A stretch of 64,000 nucleotides of DNA, taken from positions 992,001-1,056,000 of the forward strand of contig AP025685.1 in the NCBI GenBank assembly GCA_022846635.1. The letters run 5' to 3'. This DNA comes from Salmonella enterica subsp. enterica serovar Choleraesuis. GTDB lineage: Bacteria; Pseudomonadota; Gammaproteobacteria; Enterobacterales; Enterobacteriaceae. A program made the position numbers and the translations under genes. The stretch's first letter is position 1; each line of letters starts with the position of its first letter. A model generated the notes under the pieces. It worked only from the letters and a program-made list of their open reading frames with translations. It did no database searches and had not been told where the DNA came from. This document shows positions 1-12,941 of this stretch, in pieces.

Positions 1-573
1 TACACAATGTTCTATAGGTAGAGTTAGCTCACCAACTAAAGATAGCCCGGTATGCTGTAACAGGTCGTAGACCTCGTTGATAGACCCTGAGCTGGTGTTT
101 TCGATAGGCACTACTGCGTAGTCGGCCTGACCGGTCTCGACCTGCTGGAAAATATCGCGAAAAGTAGGGCATCCGCTTTCAATAAAATTTTCAAAGTGTC
201 GGGCTGCATACTGTCGCGCGGCAAGATGAGAGTATGAACCCTTTGGTCCCAGGAACGCGATGCGGGCGGAGTTTGGATTACTGTTATTGAGATGCTGCTG
301 TAATAACGCCTGCTGAGTAAGCACTGAATCTTCAATAATTAGCTGGAACAGACGGGTGATGTAATGCCCATCGAGATGCAGGGCTTTGCCTCGGGTGCGC
401 AGGTGCTCAAGCAAGTCGCGCTCTCTGTCGATATCACGTACCGGCCTGTGAGTGGCAAGCTTAGTCTTACCCACCTCGATAGCCAGCTTGCGGCGTTCGG
501 CGAGTAACGCCAGAAGCTGCTCGTCCAGGGCGCTGATCTTGTCGCGCAAAGCCAGTAACGGGTTATCACTCAT
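1..573 (-). CDS. pheA: P-protein: chorismate mutase / prephenate dehydratase (5' part, runs off the window)
   Basis: This is the N-terminal 191 codons of the bifunctional cytoplasmic enzyme that turns chorismate into prephenate and then phenylpyruvate for phenylalanine synthesis. The frame is open from ATG at 573 to base 1. It begins [20 protein letters not shown], the typical AroQ-class chorismate mutase start. The mutase domain covers about residues 1-95. The start of the dehydratase domain follows ([20 protein letters not shown], then [19 protein letters not shown]). The rest of the dehydratase and the ACT regulatory domain lie outside the window. The pheL leader and attenuator sit just upstream, so transcription should respond to charged tRNA-Phe. 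Identification is by recognised sequence and synteny. Confidence 0.97.
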   Translation of the reverse strand, partial: MSDNPLLALRDKISALDEQLLALLAERRKLAIEVGKTKLATHRPVRDIDRERDLLEHLRTRGKALHLDGHYITRLFQLIIEDSVLTQQALLQQHLNNSNPNSARIAFLGPKGSYSHLAARQYAARHFENFIESGCPTFRDIFQQVETGQADYAVVPIENTSSGSINEVYDLLQHTGLSLVGELTLPIEHCV

Positions 574-594
574 AATCTTTTGCCTTTTATTATC

Positions 595-623
595 AATAAA
601 AAAAGCCTCCCGATTGGGAGGCT
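595..623 (-). terminator. pheA attenuator (intrinsic terminator in the pheL-pheA leader)
   Basis: On the minus strand a 10-bp stem AAAGCCTCCC/GGGAGGCTTT with an AATC loop is followed by a T run. It lies between pheL and pheA. An upstream copy of the GGGAGGCTTA arm, just after the pheL stop, can pair with the CCTCCC arm as an alternative structure, as expected for an attenuator. Ribosome stalling on pheL Phe codons should favour read-through. Confidence 0.92.
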
Positions 624-669
624 TTCTGTTCGTCTTCGCTTTCTTTTTACGTGACGATAAGCCTCCCGA

Positions 670-717
670 TCAGGGGAAGGTAAAAAAGAAAGCGAAGAAA
701 AACGGAGTTTGTTTCAT
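670..717 (-). CDS. pheL: pheA operon leader peptide
   Basis: A 15-codon ORF encodes MKQTPFFFAFFFTFP: seven Phe in 15 residues. It is nearly identical to E. coli PheL. Translation through the Phe codons senses Phe-tRNA supply, and stalling prevents the downstream attenuator from forming. It is too short for ordinary ORF calling. The peptide itself probably has no function beyond attenuation. Confidence 0.96.
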   Translation of the reverse strand: MKQTPFFFAFFFTFP

Positions 718-744
718 GTCGGTATCCAAAATGTCAGTGCATTT

Positions 745-774
745 AAAGTAGCGGCAGTCGAGCTGTGCTGTCAA
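745..774 (-). promoter_or_regulatory. pheL-pheA promoter
   Basis: On the minus strand TTGACA (769-774) is a consensus -35 and TACTTT (745-750) a -10, with an 18-bp spacer. It lies about 30 bp upstream of pheL. The -35 is perfect and the -10 moderate. Confidence 0.75.
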
Positions 775-777
775 CAG

Positions 778-805
778 AAACAAAAACGCGCCCTGAAAGG
801 GCGCG
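778..805 (-). terminator. raiA intrinsic terminator
   Basis: A 7-bp CGCGCCC/GGGCGCG stem is followed on the minus strand by TTTTTGTTT. It sits 20 bp after the raiA stop and just before the pheL promoter, insulating the two units. Confidence 0.85.
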
Positions 806-825
806 TGAGGAAACTGGTGAGTGGT

Positions 826-1152
826 TTATTCTGAAACTGCTACATCCTTAACGGATGCCGTTGCGCGGCGGGCTTCACCCTTATGCTGTACTTTATCCAG
901 CTGGCGCTCCAGTTTGGAGATTAGCTCGTTGATAGCCGCATACATATCTTCGTGGCGGGCGCTGGCAACCAGTTGGCCATTAGGCGTATTGATTGTCGCG
1001 TCGGCAACGAATCCCTGCGGTTCTTTGGACAGAATAATATGCGGGTTGATGAGATGAGTCTGCCACTTCTCCAGCTTCATCAGACGGTCTTCGACGTGTT
1101 GGCGGATAGCCGGCGTAATTTCCATTTGTTTACTGGTCAAATTCATTGTCAT
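826..1152 (-). CDS. raiA: Ribosome-associated inhibitor A (cold/stationary-phase hibernation factor)
   Basis: A 108-residue HPF/YfiA-family protein that binds the 30S A and P site region, stabilises idle 70S ribosomes and blocks translation in stationary phase or cold. The core [27 protein letters not shown] and the adjoining [22 protein letters not shown] segments match E. coli RaiA. The C-terminal tail ends [10 protein letters not shown] and is about five residues shorter than E. coli's 113, lacking its acidic end. AGAGG lies about 8 nt before the start. It is a single-gene unit with its own terminator. Confidence 0.97.
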   Translation of the reverse strand: MTMNLTSKQMEITPAIRQHVEDRLMKLEKWQTHLINPHIILSKEPQGFVADATINTPNGQLVASARHEDMYAAINELISKLERQLDKVQHKGEARRATASVKDVAVSE

Positions 1153-1215
1153 AAATAACCTCTTGTCTTTTCCCGTCTTGGTATAGCTAAGAATAACCTC
1201 TCAAATGTCAAAATG

Positions 1216-1279
1216 CGTGAGTAATATCACGATATTTTGTCGCTTTTTGTCAATGGGATGTTTTTGTGATTAATCACAA
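1216..1279. promoter_or_regulatory. raiA upstream region: candidate CRP-like site and a 16-bp palindrome
   Basis: The raiA-bamD gap (1153-1504) holds two symmetric sites. CGTGA-N6-TCACG at 1216-1231 resembles a CRP half-site pair. TTGTGATTAATCACAA at 1264-1279 is a perfect 16-bp palindrome with 4 bp, not 6, between TGTGA and TCACA, so it is not a standard CRP site. Both lie upstream of raiA (minus strand). I see no gene in this stretch. The regulator is inferred only. Confidence 0.4.
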
Positions 1280-1467
1280 CGAGGCGTCGAATAGTTCTTG
1301 CAGCGGAAGAGGGGGACGGGCATAGTCGTTAGGTTAACGCCTGCAAAAAAACTTCCCTGAACCTGCTATTTATCTTCTGCCAATTAATTCACAAATTTTA
1401 TACGATGCGACGTATGCCCTGAACGGACTAATGATTTGCTATGGGGAAGGGGGCGATGTGCTGGAAA

Positions 1468-1491
1468 TAATCAGAGCCGCCGGAGCGGCTC
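1468..1491 (-). terminator. Probable bamD terminator
   Basis: A 7-bp inverted repeat (GAGCCGC/GCGGCTC) lies 14 bp after the bamD stop. On the minus strand it is followed by TGATTATTT, a weak U tract, so efficiency is uncertain. Confidence 0.5.
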
Positions 1492-1504
1492 CGCTATAGA
1501 CAAA

Positions 1505-2245
1505 TCAGGTGTTGCTGCTATTGGCTGCGATGATTTTCGCTACGCGATCGGCCTGAGCGGTCATCTGCATCTGGCGATAAGCATTTTCCATTAGCGGCAG
1601 ACCGTCGCGGGTAGCCTGAGTATCAGGATAGTCGCGCAGCATACCTTCTACACGGTTAACCACGGCAACCCATGCACCGCGTTCGGTGTAATACTGGGCT
1701 ACGGAAAGTTCGTATTTCGCCAGGCGGTCTTTCAAAAAGACCAGACGTTTGGTGGCGTCAGTTGCGTATTGGCTGTTAGGATAGCCACGCACCAGTTTGG
1801 AGAAGTCATTAAACGCATCGCGCGCGTGCTGAGGATCGCGATCGGAGCGATCGACGCCGAAGAAGCCCTGCAGCGCACTGTCATCCAGCGCCATATCGGT
1901 CAGACCGCGCATATACAGAACGTAATCGATATTTGGATGAGTTGGGTTCAGACGCATGAAGCGGTCGATAGCAGCCTGAGCCAGCGGCAGATCGGCGTTT
2001 TTGTAATACGCATAAATCAGATCAAGCTGCACCTGCTGGGAATAAGGCCCGAACGGATAGCGGTTATCCAGTGCTTCCAGTTGCGCAATGGCGGCTTTCC
2101 AGTTACCGTCCTGCAGTTTTTGCTGGGCAGTAGAGTAAATTTGCGAAGGCGGTTGATCCGGAACCTCTTCTTTGGATGAACCGGAGCAACCAGCTAAAGC
2201 CAGACTCAGCGTGGCTGCTGCCACCAGATATTTCATGCGCGTCAT
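1505..2245 (-). CDS. bamD: Outer-membrane assembly lipoprotein BamD
   Basis: A 246-residue essential lipoprotein of the BAM complex that works with BamA to insert beta-barrel proteins in the outer membrane. The signal peptide is [20 protein letters not shown], with lipobox LAGC and lipidation at Cys20. Five TPR-like helical repeats follow (for example [16 protein letters not shown] and the [11 protein letters not shown] and [13 protein letters not shown] segments), as in the family. Length equals the E. coli protein plus one. It is divergent from rluD, as in E. coli. Confidence 0.97.
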   Translation of the reverse strand: MTRMKYLVAAATLSLALAGCSGSSKEEVPDQPPSQIYSTAQQKLQDGNWKAAIAQLEALDNRYPFGPYSQQVQLDLIYAYYKNADLPLAQAAIDRFMRLNPTHPNIDYVLYMRGLTDMALDDSALQGFFGVDRSDRDPQHARDAFNDFSKLVRGYPNSQYATDATKRLVFLKDRLAKYELSVAQYYTERGAWVAVVNRVEGMLRDYPDTQATRDGLPLMENAYRQMQMTAQADRVAKIIAANSSNT

Positions 2246-2376
2246 GACGTTTTGACTTTCCTCAGAATGTTATTCAGGGAGGCTCTCCGTTAAGCTCCCG
2301 ATAAAGACCAGCTACAATAGCACACTATATTAAACGGCAAAGCCGTAAAAACCCAAGGTTAACGAAGAAGCTGCAT

Positions 2377-3357
2377 ATGGCACAACGAGTAGAACTCTCT
2401 GCAACAGTCCTTGAATCACAACTCGGTCAACGCTTAGATCAGGCATTGGCTGAATTGTTCCCCGATTACTCCCGCTCTCGTATTAAAGAGTGGATCCTTG
2501 ATGAGCGCGTTCAGCTTAATGGCAAAATCTGCAAAACGCCCAAAGAGAAAGTGCTGGGGGGCGAGCAGATTGCCATCGCGGTAGAGATTGAAGAAGAAGC
2601 GCGATTCGAGCCACAGGATATCCCATTAGATATCGTCTATGAAGATGAGGATATCCTGGTTATTAATAAACCTCGAGATCTGGTGGTACATCCTGGCGCC
2701 GGCAACCCTGACGGAACGGTGCTAAATGCCTTGCTGCACTACTATCCACCAATTGTGGATGTGCCGCGCGCGGGTATCGTCCATCGTTTAGATAAAGATA
2801 CTACCGGTCTGATGGTGGTTGCGAAAACAATTCCGGCCCAGACTCGCCTGGTTGAAGCGCTACAACGCCGGGAGATCACCCGTGAATATGAAGCCGTCGC
2901 TATTGGTCATATGACCGCTGGCGGAACGGTTAGCGAACCTATCAGCCGTCACCCAACTCGCCGTACTCATATGGCGGTGCACCCAATGGGCAAACCAGCG
3001 ACTACGCACTACCGTATTATGGAGCATTTCCGTATTCATACGCGTCTGCGTCTGCGCCTGGAAACGGGTCGTACCCACCAGATTCGTGTTCATATGTCGC
3101 ATATTACCCATCCGCTGGTGGGCGACCAGCTGTATGGCGGCCGCCCGCGTCCACCAAAAGGGGCATCTGAGCGGTTCATTACCACTCTGCGTAAATTCGA
3201 TCGCCAGGCGCTGCACGCAACGATGTTACGTCTCTATCATCCAATCAGCGGTATTGAGATGGAATGGCATGCTCCGATTCCTGACGATATGGTTGAATTA
3301 ATTGAAGTGTTGAAAGAAGACTTTGAAGAGCATAAGGATCAGGTTGACTGGTTATGA
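2377..3357 (+). CDS. rluD: 23S rRNA pseudouridine(1911/1915/1917) synthase
   Basis: A 326-residue RluA-family enzyme that makes the three pseudouridines in helix 69 of 23S rRNA, needed for normal 50S assembly. An N-terminal S4-like RNA-binding domain (about residues 18-80) precedes the catalytic domain. The catalytic Asp is D139 in HRLDKDTTGL. The conserved GRTHQIRVHM motif is present near residue 230. Its stop overlaps the pgeF start by 4 bp (ATGA), so the two are translationally coupled. Confidence 0.97.
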   Translation: MAQRVELSATVLESQLGQRLDQALAELFPDYSRSRIKEWILDERVQLNGKICKTPKEKVLGGEQIAIAVEIEEEARFEPQDIPLDIVYEDEDILVINKPRDLVVHPGAGNPDGTVLNALLHYYPPIVDVPRAGIVHRLDKDTTGLMVVAKTIPAQTRLVEALQRREITREYEAVAIGHMTAGGTVSEPISRHPTRRTHMAVHPMGKPATTHYRIMEHFRIHTRLRLRLETGRTHQIRVHMSHITHPLVGDQLYGGRPRPPKGASERFITTLRKFDRQALHATMLRLYHPISGIEMEWHAPIPDDMVELIEVLKEDFEEHKDQVDWL

Positions 3358-4091
3358 CAAAACTTATCGTTCCGCAATGGCCGGCACCCGCGCGAGTGCG
3401 GGCTTATAGTACTACCCGGATTGGTGGCGTAAGCCAGGCTCCATGGGATTCTCTTAACGTTGGTGCGCATTGCGGCGATAACCTGGAACATGTCACTGCA
3501 AACCGCCAGCGGGTGTACGCAGAGGCTGGTTTTCCATCCGATCCTGTCTGGCTTGAGCAAGTCCATGGTGATGTGGTTCTGCGCCTGGAAGGGCAGGAGT
3601 TTGCCAGTAAGCGTGCCGATGCCAGCTGGACGGAAAAGGCCAATACCGTCTGTGCGGTGATGACTGCCGATTGCCTGCCGGTACTGTTCTGTAATCAGGA
3701 TGGTACTGAGGTTGCTGCGGCTCATGCGGGCTGGCGCGGTCTGTGTGCCGGCGTACTGGAACAGACTGTGGCTTCATTTCGGGATAAACCGGAAAATATA
3801 ATGGCCTGGCTCGGCCCGGCCATCGGTCCGGGAGCATTTGAGGTTGGGGCCGAAGTCCGCGAAGCTTTTATGGCGGTTGATCCATTAGCGGATAAAGCAT
3901 TTCAGGCACTGCCGCAGCAGGGAAAATATCTGGCGGATATTTACCAACTAGCGCGTCAGCGTCTGGCCCGCTGTGGCGTGCGCAATATTAGCGGCGGCGA
4001 TCGCTGTACATTCAGTGAAAGCGATGATTTTTTTTCATACCGACGCGACCAAATCACGGGGCGTATGGCAAGTTTCATTTGGCTGATATAA
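3354..4091 (+). CDS. pgeF: Peptidoglycan editing factor / multicopper-oxidase-fold purine phosphorylase family
   Basis: A 245-residue YfiH/PgeF (DUF152, laccase-domain) protein. The family removes L-Ser wrongly placed at position 2 of the muropeptide stem; related enzymes act on purine nucleosides. Conserved metal-binding motifs are visible: LEQVHGD, TADCLPVLF and AAHAGWRGLCAGV, then CTFSESDDFFSYRRD near the C-terminus. The start overlaps the rluD stop by 4 bp. The identity is clear; the physiological role is taken from the family. Confidence 0.93.
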   Translation: MTKLIVPQWPAPARVRAYSTTRIGGVSQAPWDSLNVGAHCGDNLEHVTANRQRVYAEAGFPSDPVWLEQVHGDVVLRLEGQEFASKRADASWTEKANTVCAVMTADCLPVLFCNQDGTEVAAAHAGWRGLCAGVLEQTVASFRDKPENIMAWLGPAIGPGAFEVGAEVREAFMAVDPLADKAFQALPQQGKYLADIYQLARQRLARCGVRNISGGDRCTFSESDDFFSYRRDQITGRMASFIWLI

Positions 4092-4153
4092 CCTATTGAA
4101 TCAAGACGGTCCTGTACGGGTAACAAATCCTTTATATAATTACGGTCACTAAC

Positions 4154-4181
4154 CTTGAATAATTGAGGGATGACCTCATTT
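4154..4181 (+). promoter_or_regulatory. Sigma-32 heat-shock promoter of clpB
   Basis: CTTGAA (4154-4159) and CCTCATTT (4174-4181) with a 14-bp spacer match the sigma-32 consensus (CTTGAAA / CCCCATNT). The same sequence precedes E. coli clpB. It predicts heat-shock control by RpoH. Confidence 0.88.
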
Positions 4182-4220
4182 AATCTCCAGTAGCAAAATT
4201 GACCTGTAATGGGAGGAGTT

Positions 4221-6797
4221 ATGCGTCTGGATCGTCTTACTAATAAGTTCCAGCTTGCTCTCGCCGATGCTCAGTCTCTCGCACTTGGGCACGACAATCA
4301 GTTTATTGAACCACTTCATCTTTTTAGTGCACTGCTGACTCAGGAAGGCGGGTCGGTTAGCCCATTGCTAACTGCCGCTGGAGTGAATGTTGGGCAGTTG
4401 CGTACCGCCGTCGATCAGGCTCTCAGCCGTTTACCTCAGGTGGAAGGCACCGGCGGTGACGTACAGCCGTCGCAGGATTTGGTACGAACGTTAAACCTGT
4501 GCGACAAGATGGCACAGAAACGCGGTGATAATTTTATTTCTTCTGAGCTGTTTATTTTGGCGGCTCTGGATGCACGGGGCACTCTGGCCGACTTGCTAAA
4601 AGCCGCGGGTGCTACTGTTGCCAATATCACCCAGGCAATAGATCAAATGCGCGGGGGAGATAGCGTGAACGACCAGGGTGCTGAAGACCAACGTCAGGCA
4701 TTGAAAAAATATACCGTCGACTTAACTGAGCGTGCTGAGTCCGGCAAGCTGGATCCTGTTATCGGGCGTGATGAAGAAATTCGTCGCACCATTCAGGTAT
4801 TGCAGCGTCGTACCAAAAACAACCCGGTTTTAATCGGTGAGCCAGGGGTCGGTAAAACCGCCATTGTTGAAGGTCTGGCACAGCGTATTATCAACGGCGA
4901 AGTTCCGGAAGGCTTAAAAGGCCGCCGGGTACTGGCGCTTGATATGGGGGCGCTGGTGGCTGGCGCTAAATATCGCGGCGAGTTCGAAGAACGCCTGAAA
5001 GGCGTACTTAACGATCTTTCTAAGCAGGAAGGTAATGTCATCCTGTTTATTGATGAGCTGCACACCATGGTGGGTGCCGGTAAAGCCGATGGCGCGATGG
5101 ATGCCGGTAATATGCTGAAACCCGCGCTGGCTCGCGGTGAATTGCACTGCGTTGGTGCCACTACGCTTGATGAGTATCGCCAGTACATCGAAAAAGATGC
5201 GGCGTTAGAGCGTCGTTTCCAGAAAGTCTTCGTTGCTGAGCCAAGCGTAGAAGATACCATCGCTATTTTGCGTGGTCTTAAAGAACGTTATGAGTTGCAC
5301 CACCATGTGCAGATTACTGACCCGGCTATCGTTGCCGCTGCAACTCTGTCACATCGTTACATTGCCGATCGTCAGTTGCCGGATAAAGCTATCGACCTTA
5401 TCGATGAAGCAGCCTCCAGCATTCGTATGCAAATTGACTCCAAGCCGGAAGAGCTCGACCGCCTGGACCGCCGCATTATCCAGCTGAAACTGGAGCAACA
5501 GGCTCTGCAGAAAGAGTCTGACGAAGCCAGTAAAAAACGGCTGGATATGCTGAATGAAGAGTTAAGCGATAAAGAACGTCAGTATTCGGTACTTGAAGAA
5601 GAGTGGAAGGCGGAGAAAGCCTCTCTGTCCGGGACTCAAACCATCAAGGCAGAGTTAGAACAGGCAAAACTGGCAATGGAGCAGGCTCGCCGTGTCGGCG
5701 ATCTGACCCGTATGTCAGAACTGCAATATGGCCAGATCCCAGAGCTGGAAAAACAGCTTGAAGCAGCGACCCAGGCCGAAGGTAAAACCATGCGCCTGCT
5801 GCGTAACCGGGTTACCGATGTAGAAATTGCAGAAGTGCTGGCGCGCTGGACGGGGATTCCTGTTTCGCGAATGATGGAAGGTGAGCGCGAAAAACTATTA
5901 AGGATGGAGCAACAACTGCACGAAAAAGTTATCGGGCAGAATGAAGCGGTCGAAGCGGTTTCCAATGCTATTCGCCGTAGTCGTGCCGGTCTATCCGATC
6001 CGAACCGTCCGATTGGCTCCTTCTTATTCCTGGGCCCTACTGGGGTAGGTAAAACCGAGCTGTGTAAATCTCTGGCTAACTTCCTGTTCGACAGCGATGA
6101 CGCGATGGTGCGTATCGATATGTCCGAGTTTATGGAGAAACACTCAGTGTCACGTCTGGTGGGTGCGCCTCCGGGGTATGTTGGCTATGAAGAAGGTGGA
6201 TATCTCACCGAGGCCGTCCGCCGTCGTCCGTACTCTGTAATCCTGCTGGATGAAGTAGAAAAAGCGCATCCGGATGTATTTAACATTCTGCTGCAGGTTC
6301 TTGATGATGGCCGACTGACCGATGGGCAGGGGAGAACCGTTGATTTCCGTAATACGGTAATCATCATGACCTCTAACCTTGGTTCGGATCTGATTCAGGA
6401 GCACTTCGGTGAACTGGATTACGCAAAAATGAAAGATTTGGTTATGGGCGTAGTAGGGCATAGTTTCCGCCCTGAGTTCATTAACCGTATCGACGAAGTT
6501 GTGGTATTCCACCCATTAGGGCAGAAACACATTGCTTCTATTGCTCAGATTCAGTTGCAGCGTTTGTATAAACGTTTGGAAGAACGTGGTTACAGCGTTC
6601 ATATGTCTGATGAAGCGCTTGAACTGTTGGGGCAAAATGGCTACGACCCGGTTTATGGTGCGCGGCCTCTGAAACGAGCTATACAACAGCAGATTGAAAA
6701 CCCGCTGGCTCAGCAACTTCTTTCCGGTGAGCTGGTTCCTGGAAAAGAGATTGAACTGAAAGTAAAAGACGGCGAAATCGTAGCAGTACAGGATTAA
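4221..6797 (+). CDS. clpB: ClpB disaggregase (Hsp100 AAA+ chaperone)
   Basis: An 858-residue hexameric ATPase that works with DnaK/DnaJ/GrpE to resolubilise aggregated proteins. In order: N domain (1-145), AAA+ domain 1 with Walker A GEPGVGKT near 205, a long coiled-coil M domain (about 400-525), and AAA+ domain 2 with Walker A GPTGVGKT near 605 and [13 protein letters not shown] pore loop. I chose ATG at 4221 ([11 protein letters not shown]) because GGGAGGAG lies 4 nt upstream and this matches E. coli; an in-frame ATG at 4209 is less likely. Internal initiation giving the short ClpB-beta form is known in the family and was not verified here. Confidence 0.98.
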   Translation: MRLDRLTNKFQLALADAQSLALGHDNQFIEPLHLFSALLTQEGGSVSPLLTAAGVNVGQLRTAVDQALSRLPQVEGTGGDVQPSQDLVRTLNLCDKMAQKRGDNFISSELFILAALDARGTLADLLKAAGATVANITQAIDQMRGGDSVNDQGAEDQRQALKKYTVDLTERAESGKLDPVIGRDEEIRRTIQVLQRRTKNNPVLIGEPGVGKTAIVEGLAQRIINGEVPEGLKGRRVLALDMGALVAGAKYRGEFEERLKGVLNDLSKQEGNVILFIDELHTMVGAGKADGAMDAGNMLKPALARGELHCVGATTLDEYRQYIEKDAALERRFQKVFVAEPSVEDTIAILRGLKERYELHHHVQITDPAIVAAATLSHRYIADRQLPDKAIDLIDEAASSIRMQIDSKPEELDRLDRRIIQLKLEQQALQKESDEASKKRLDMLNEELSDKERQYSVLEEEWKAEKASLSGTQTIKAELEQAKLAMEQARRVGDLTRMSELQYGQIPELEKQLEAATQAEGKTMRLLRNRVTDVEIAEVLARWTGIPVSRMMEGEREKLLRMEQQLHEKVIGQNEAVEAVSNAIRRSRAGLSDPNRPIGSFLFLGPTGVGKTELCKSLANFLFDSDDAMVRIDMSEFMEKHSVSRLVGAPPGYVGYEEGGYLTEAVRRRPYSVILLDEVEKAHPDVFNILLQVLDDGRLTDGQGRTVDFRNTVIIMTSNLGSDLIQEHFGELDYAKMKDLVMGVVGHSFRPEFINRIDEVVVFHPLGQKHIASIAQIQLQRLYKRLEERGYSVHMSDEALELLGQNGYDPVYGARPLKRAIQQQIENPLAQQLLSGELVPGKEIELKVKDGEIVAVQD

Positions 6798-6809
6798 GTC
6801 GTAATACTT

Positions 6810-6834
6810 AAAAGCGGGCCAATGGCCCGCTTTT
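6810..6834 (+). terminator. clpB intrinsic terminator
   Basis: The stem AAAAGCGGGCC/GGCCCGCTTTT with an AAT loop lies 13 bp after the clpB stop. The T run is short (TTTT-G-TT). Confidence 0.85.
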
Positions 6835-6916
6835 GTTATCTGAGAGCCAAAAACAATGGCTTACATAGCGTTTTGCCTGGAAAGTGAGCAGTCAGAAAAT
6901 TAATTCAAATTAGCAC

Positions 6917-6944
6917 TTGTCAGCCGTCAGAAACTCCCTATAAT
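6917..6944 (+). promoter_or_regulatory. rRNA operon promoter P1
   Basis: TTGTCA (6917-6922), a 16-bp spacer and a perfect TATAAT (6939-6944) are followed by a GC-rich GCGCCACC discriminator typical of ppGpp-controlled rrn P1. An AT-rich UP-like stretch (AAAATTAATTCAAATTAG) lies directly upstream. Confidence 0.93.
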
Positions 6945-7036
6945 GCGCCACCACTGACACGGAACAACGGCACGCAAGCCGCCGGGTCACAAGGGTTTCT
7001 TCGGAACGCCCGCCAGAGAAAAGCGAAAATAATCGC

Positions 7037-7064
7037 TTGACTCTGAAGGAGGAAAGCGTAATAT
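7037..7064 (+). promoter_or_regulatory. rRNA operon promoter P2
   Basis: TTGACT (7037-7042), a 16-bp spacer and TAATAT (7059-7064) lie 120 bp downstream of P1, the usual P1-P2 distance in enterobacterial rrn operons. Confidence 0.9.
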
Positions 7065-7074
7065 ACGCCACCTC

Positions 7075-7116
7075 GAGTTAGCAAGCGAAGCGCCGCTAAC
7101 TCACTGCTCTTTAACA
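7075..7116 (+). promoter_or_regulatory. rrn leader antitermination sites (boxB-like hairpin and boxA)
   Basis: An 8-bp inverted repeat GAGTTAGC/GCTAACTC (7075-7102) is followed by boxA TGCTCTTTAACA (7105-7116). This is the nut-like site that loads NusB/NusE/SuhB so RNA polymerase reads through Rho sites in rRNA. Confidence 0.88.
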
Positions 7117-7251
7117 ATTTATCAGACAATCTGTGTGGGCACTCGAGGCACTGATATCTTAACGTCGCAAGACGCTAAATGATTTATCAAGTCTCAAGTG
7201 AACAACAGTTAATTCATTACGAATGACAGAATTCATTGAGCATCAAACTTT

Positions 7252-8793
<1,542 letters not shown>

Positions 8794-8878
8794 CCTATAA
8801 AGATACAACCTTGTAGTGCTCACACAGATTGTCTGATGAAAGTAAAGAAGCAAGGCGTCTTGCGATTGAGACTTCAGT

Positions 8879-8954
8879 GTCCCCTTCGTCTAGAGGCCCA
8901 GGACACCGCCCTTTCACGGCGGTAACAGGGGTTCGAATCCCCTAGGGGACGCCA
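8879..8954 (+). tRNA. gltT-like: tRNA-Glu (anticodon UUC)
   Basis: A 76-nt tRNA in the 16S-23S spacer that starts GTCCCCTTCGTCTAGAGG and ends GGGGACGCCA with encoded CCA. The anticodon loop CCTTTCACGG carries TTC. It appears identical to E. coli tRNA-Glu2. A single Glu tRNA in the spacer matches the rrnG/B/C/E type of operon. Confidence 0.98.
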
Positions 8955-9028
8955 CTTGCTGGTCTGTGAGTGAAAGTCGCCGACATCAGTATCTCAAAAC
9001 TGACTCTCTGAGTTACGTTTGAGATATT

Positions 9029-9040
9029 TGCTCTTTAAAA
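9029..9040 (+). promoter_or_regulatory. Spacer boxA before 23S rRNA
   Basis: TGCTCTTTAAAA in the tRNA-23S spacer is the second boxA of rrn operons and renews antitermination before the 23S gene. Confidence 0.85.
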
Positions 9041-9160
9041 ATCTGGAAACAAGCTGAAAATTGAAACGACATACCGTCTCATTTCTCCGTAATAAGAAAT
9101 GACGATGATATGTTCGAGTCTCTCAAATTCTTGCGACACGAAGACTTCTTCGGGTTGTGA

Positions 9161-12064
<2,904 letters not shown>

Positions 12065-12158
12065 ACAACGCCAAAGAGGTTTTGGTGTGGAATTGAGAGA
12101 TTTTCAGCTTAGTTTTCGGATAAACGTTCATGGCGTAAAGCGGTGAACGGACAGAATT

Positions 12159-12278
12159 TGCCTGGCGGCACTAGCGCGGTGGTCCCACCTGACCCCATGC
12201 CGAACTCAGAAGTGAAACGCCGTAGCGCCGATGGTAGTGTGGGGTCTCCCCATGCGAGAGTAGGGAACTGCCAGGCAT
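12159..12278 (+). rRNA. rrf: 5S ribosomal RNA
   Basis: 120 nt from TGCCTGGCGGCACTAGCGCG to AACTGCCAGGCAT, with the terminal helix TGCCTGGCGG/CTGCCAGGCA. It matches E. coli 5S apart from a few bases near the 5' end (GCACT for GCCGT). Confidence 0.99.
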
Positions 12279-12290
12279 CAAACAAGAGAC

Positions 12291-12325
12291 AAAGCCCTGT
12301 ACTGACGTACAGGGCTTTTTCTTTT
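12291..12325 (+). terminator. rrn terminator 1
   Basis: The 12-bp stem AAAGCCCTGTAC/GTACAGGGCTTT with TGAC loop and T-rich tail lies 13 nt after 5S. It is the first of three strong terminators after the operon. Confidence 0.92.
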
Positions 12326-12365
12326 GCCTGATATCCGGGAGTTTGCCACCCGAGCATGGGCATGC

Positions 12366-12680
12366 GACAAAATCGTCGGGAACGATTTTGAACGCCGCCT
12401 GGCGGCGGCCCCGCAGGGGCGAGTATCAGGATGATACGAGTATTGTAGGGAACTGCCAGGCATCAAATAAAGCAGAAAGCCCAGTCGAAAGACTGGGCTT
12501 TTTGTTTTTTCTGCTGTCTGCCGGTAAGCGCTCTCCGGAGGAGGACAAATTCGTCGGGAACGAATTTGCACAGCACGGAGTGCTGCCCGGAGGGTGGCGG
12601 GCAGGACGCCCGCCATACAACTGCCAGGCATCAGACAAGAGACGAAGCCTTGTACTGACGTACAGGGCTTTTTCTTTTTT
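12366..12680 (+). repeat. Duplicated post-5S module (partial 5S tail plus terminator)
   Basis: Two diverged copies of about 175 bp. Each begins with GACAAA-T-CGTCGGGAACG (12366, 12543), contains a remnant of the 5S 3' end (GGGAACTGCCAGGCATCAAA at 12448-12467; AACTGCCAGGCATCA at 12619-12633), and ends in a terminator. The layout matches the T1-T2 region of E. coli rrnB, where the same 5S-tail repeats occur. Both copies are non-coding. They probably come from past tandem 5S duplication. Confidence 0.8.
12476..12510 (+). terminator. rrn terminator 2 (rrnB T1-like)
   Basis: The stem AAAGCCCAGTC/GACTGGGCTTT with GAAA loop and TTTTTGTTTTTT tail closely resembles E. coli rrnB T1 (AGTCGAAAGACTGGGC). 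It follows a 5S-tail remnant. Confidence 0.92.
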
Positions 12681-12682
12681 TA
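12645..12682 (+). terminator. rrn terminator 3
   Basis: The stem AAGCCTTGTAC/GTACAGGGCTT with TGAC loop and a long T run is a near copy of terminator 1 (one C-to-T change leaves a wobble pair). Beyond it, 12683-12941 holds only AT-rich upstream sequence of kgtP. I cannot assign a specific kgtP promoter. Confidence 0.88.
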
Positions 12683-12941
12683 CGTCTTTATTACATAGCC
12701 TGCCAACATTTCCCGTTTGTTTTTAAGCTAAATAACTGGCAAATTCTCATCATTAACCCACTTAATCAGGCTCTCACTCCGACCAGTTATGCAATTTTTT
12801 GTTCACATGTAATGAAAAGTGGGCATTTGTCACAAAAACATTTTAAACGTAATTTTAACACTTTATTTACTTTGTTCTGGCGCGCACTCTACGTCTTTAA
12901 ATTGCTAAGACCCCGTTCCAGGGGCGTGGCTGGAGAAAGTA

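Noticed and set aside
1264..1279. CRP site at the TTGTGATTAATCACAA palindrome
   Set aside because: The gap between TGTGA and TCACA is 4 bp, not the 6 bp CRP requires.
12143..12726. ORFs over 5S and its terminators
   Set aside because: They read through 5S rRNA and terminator hairpins and have repeat-derived, low-similarity peptides.
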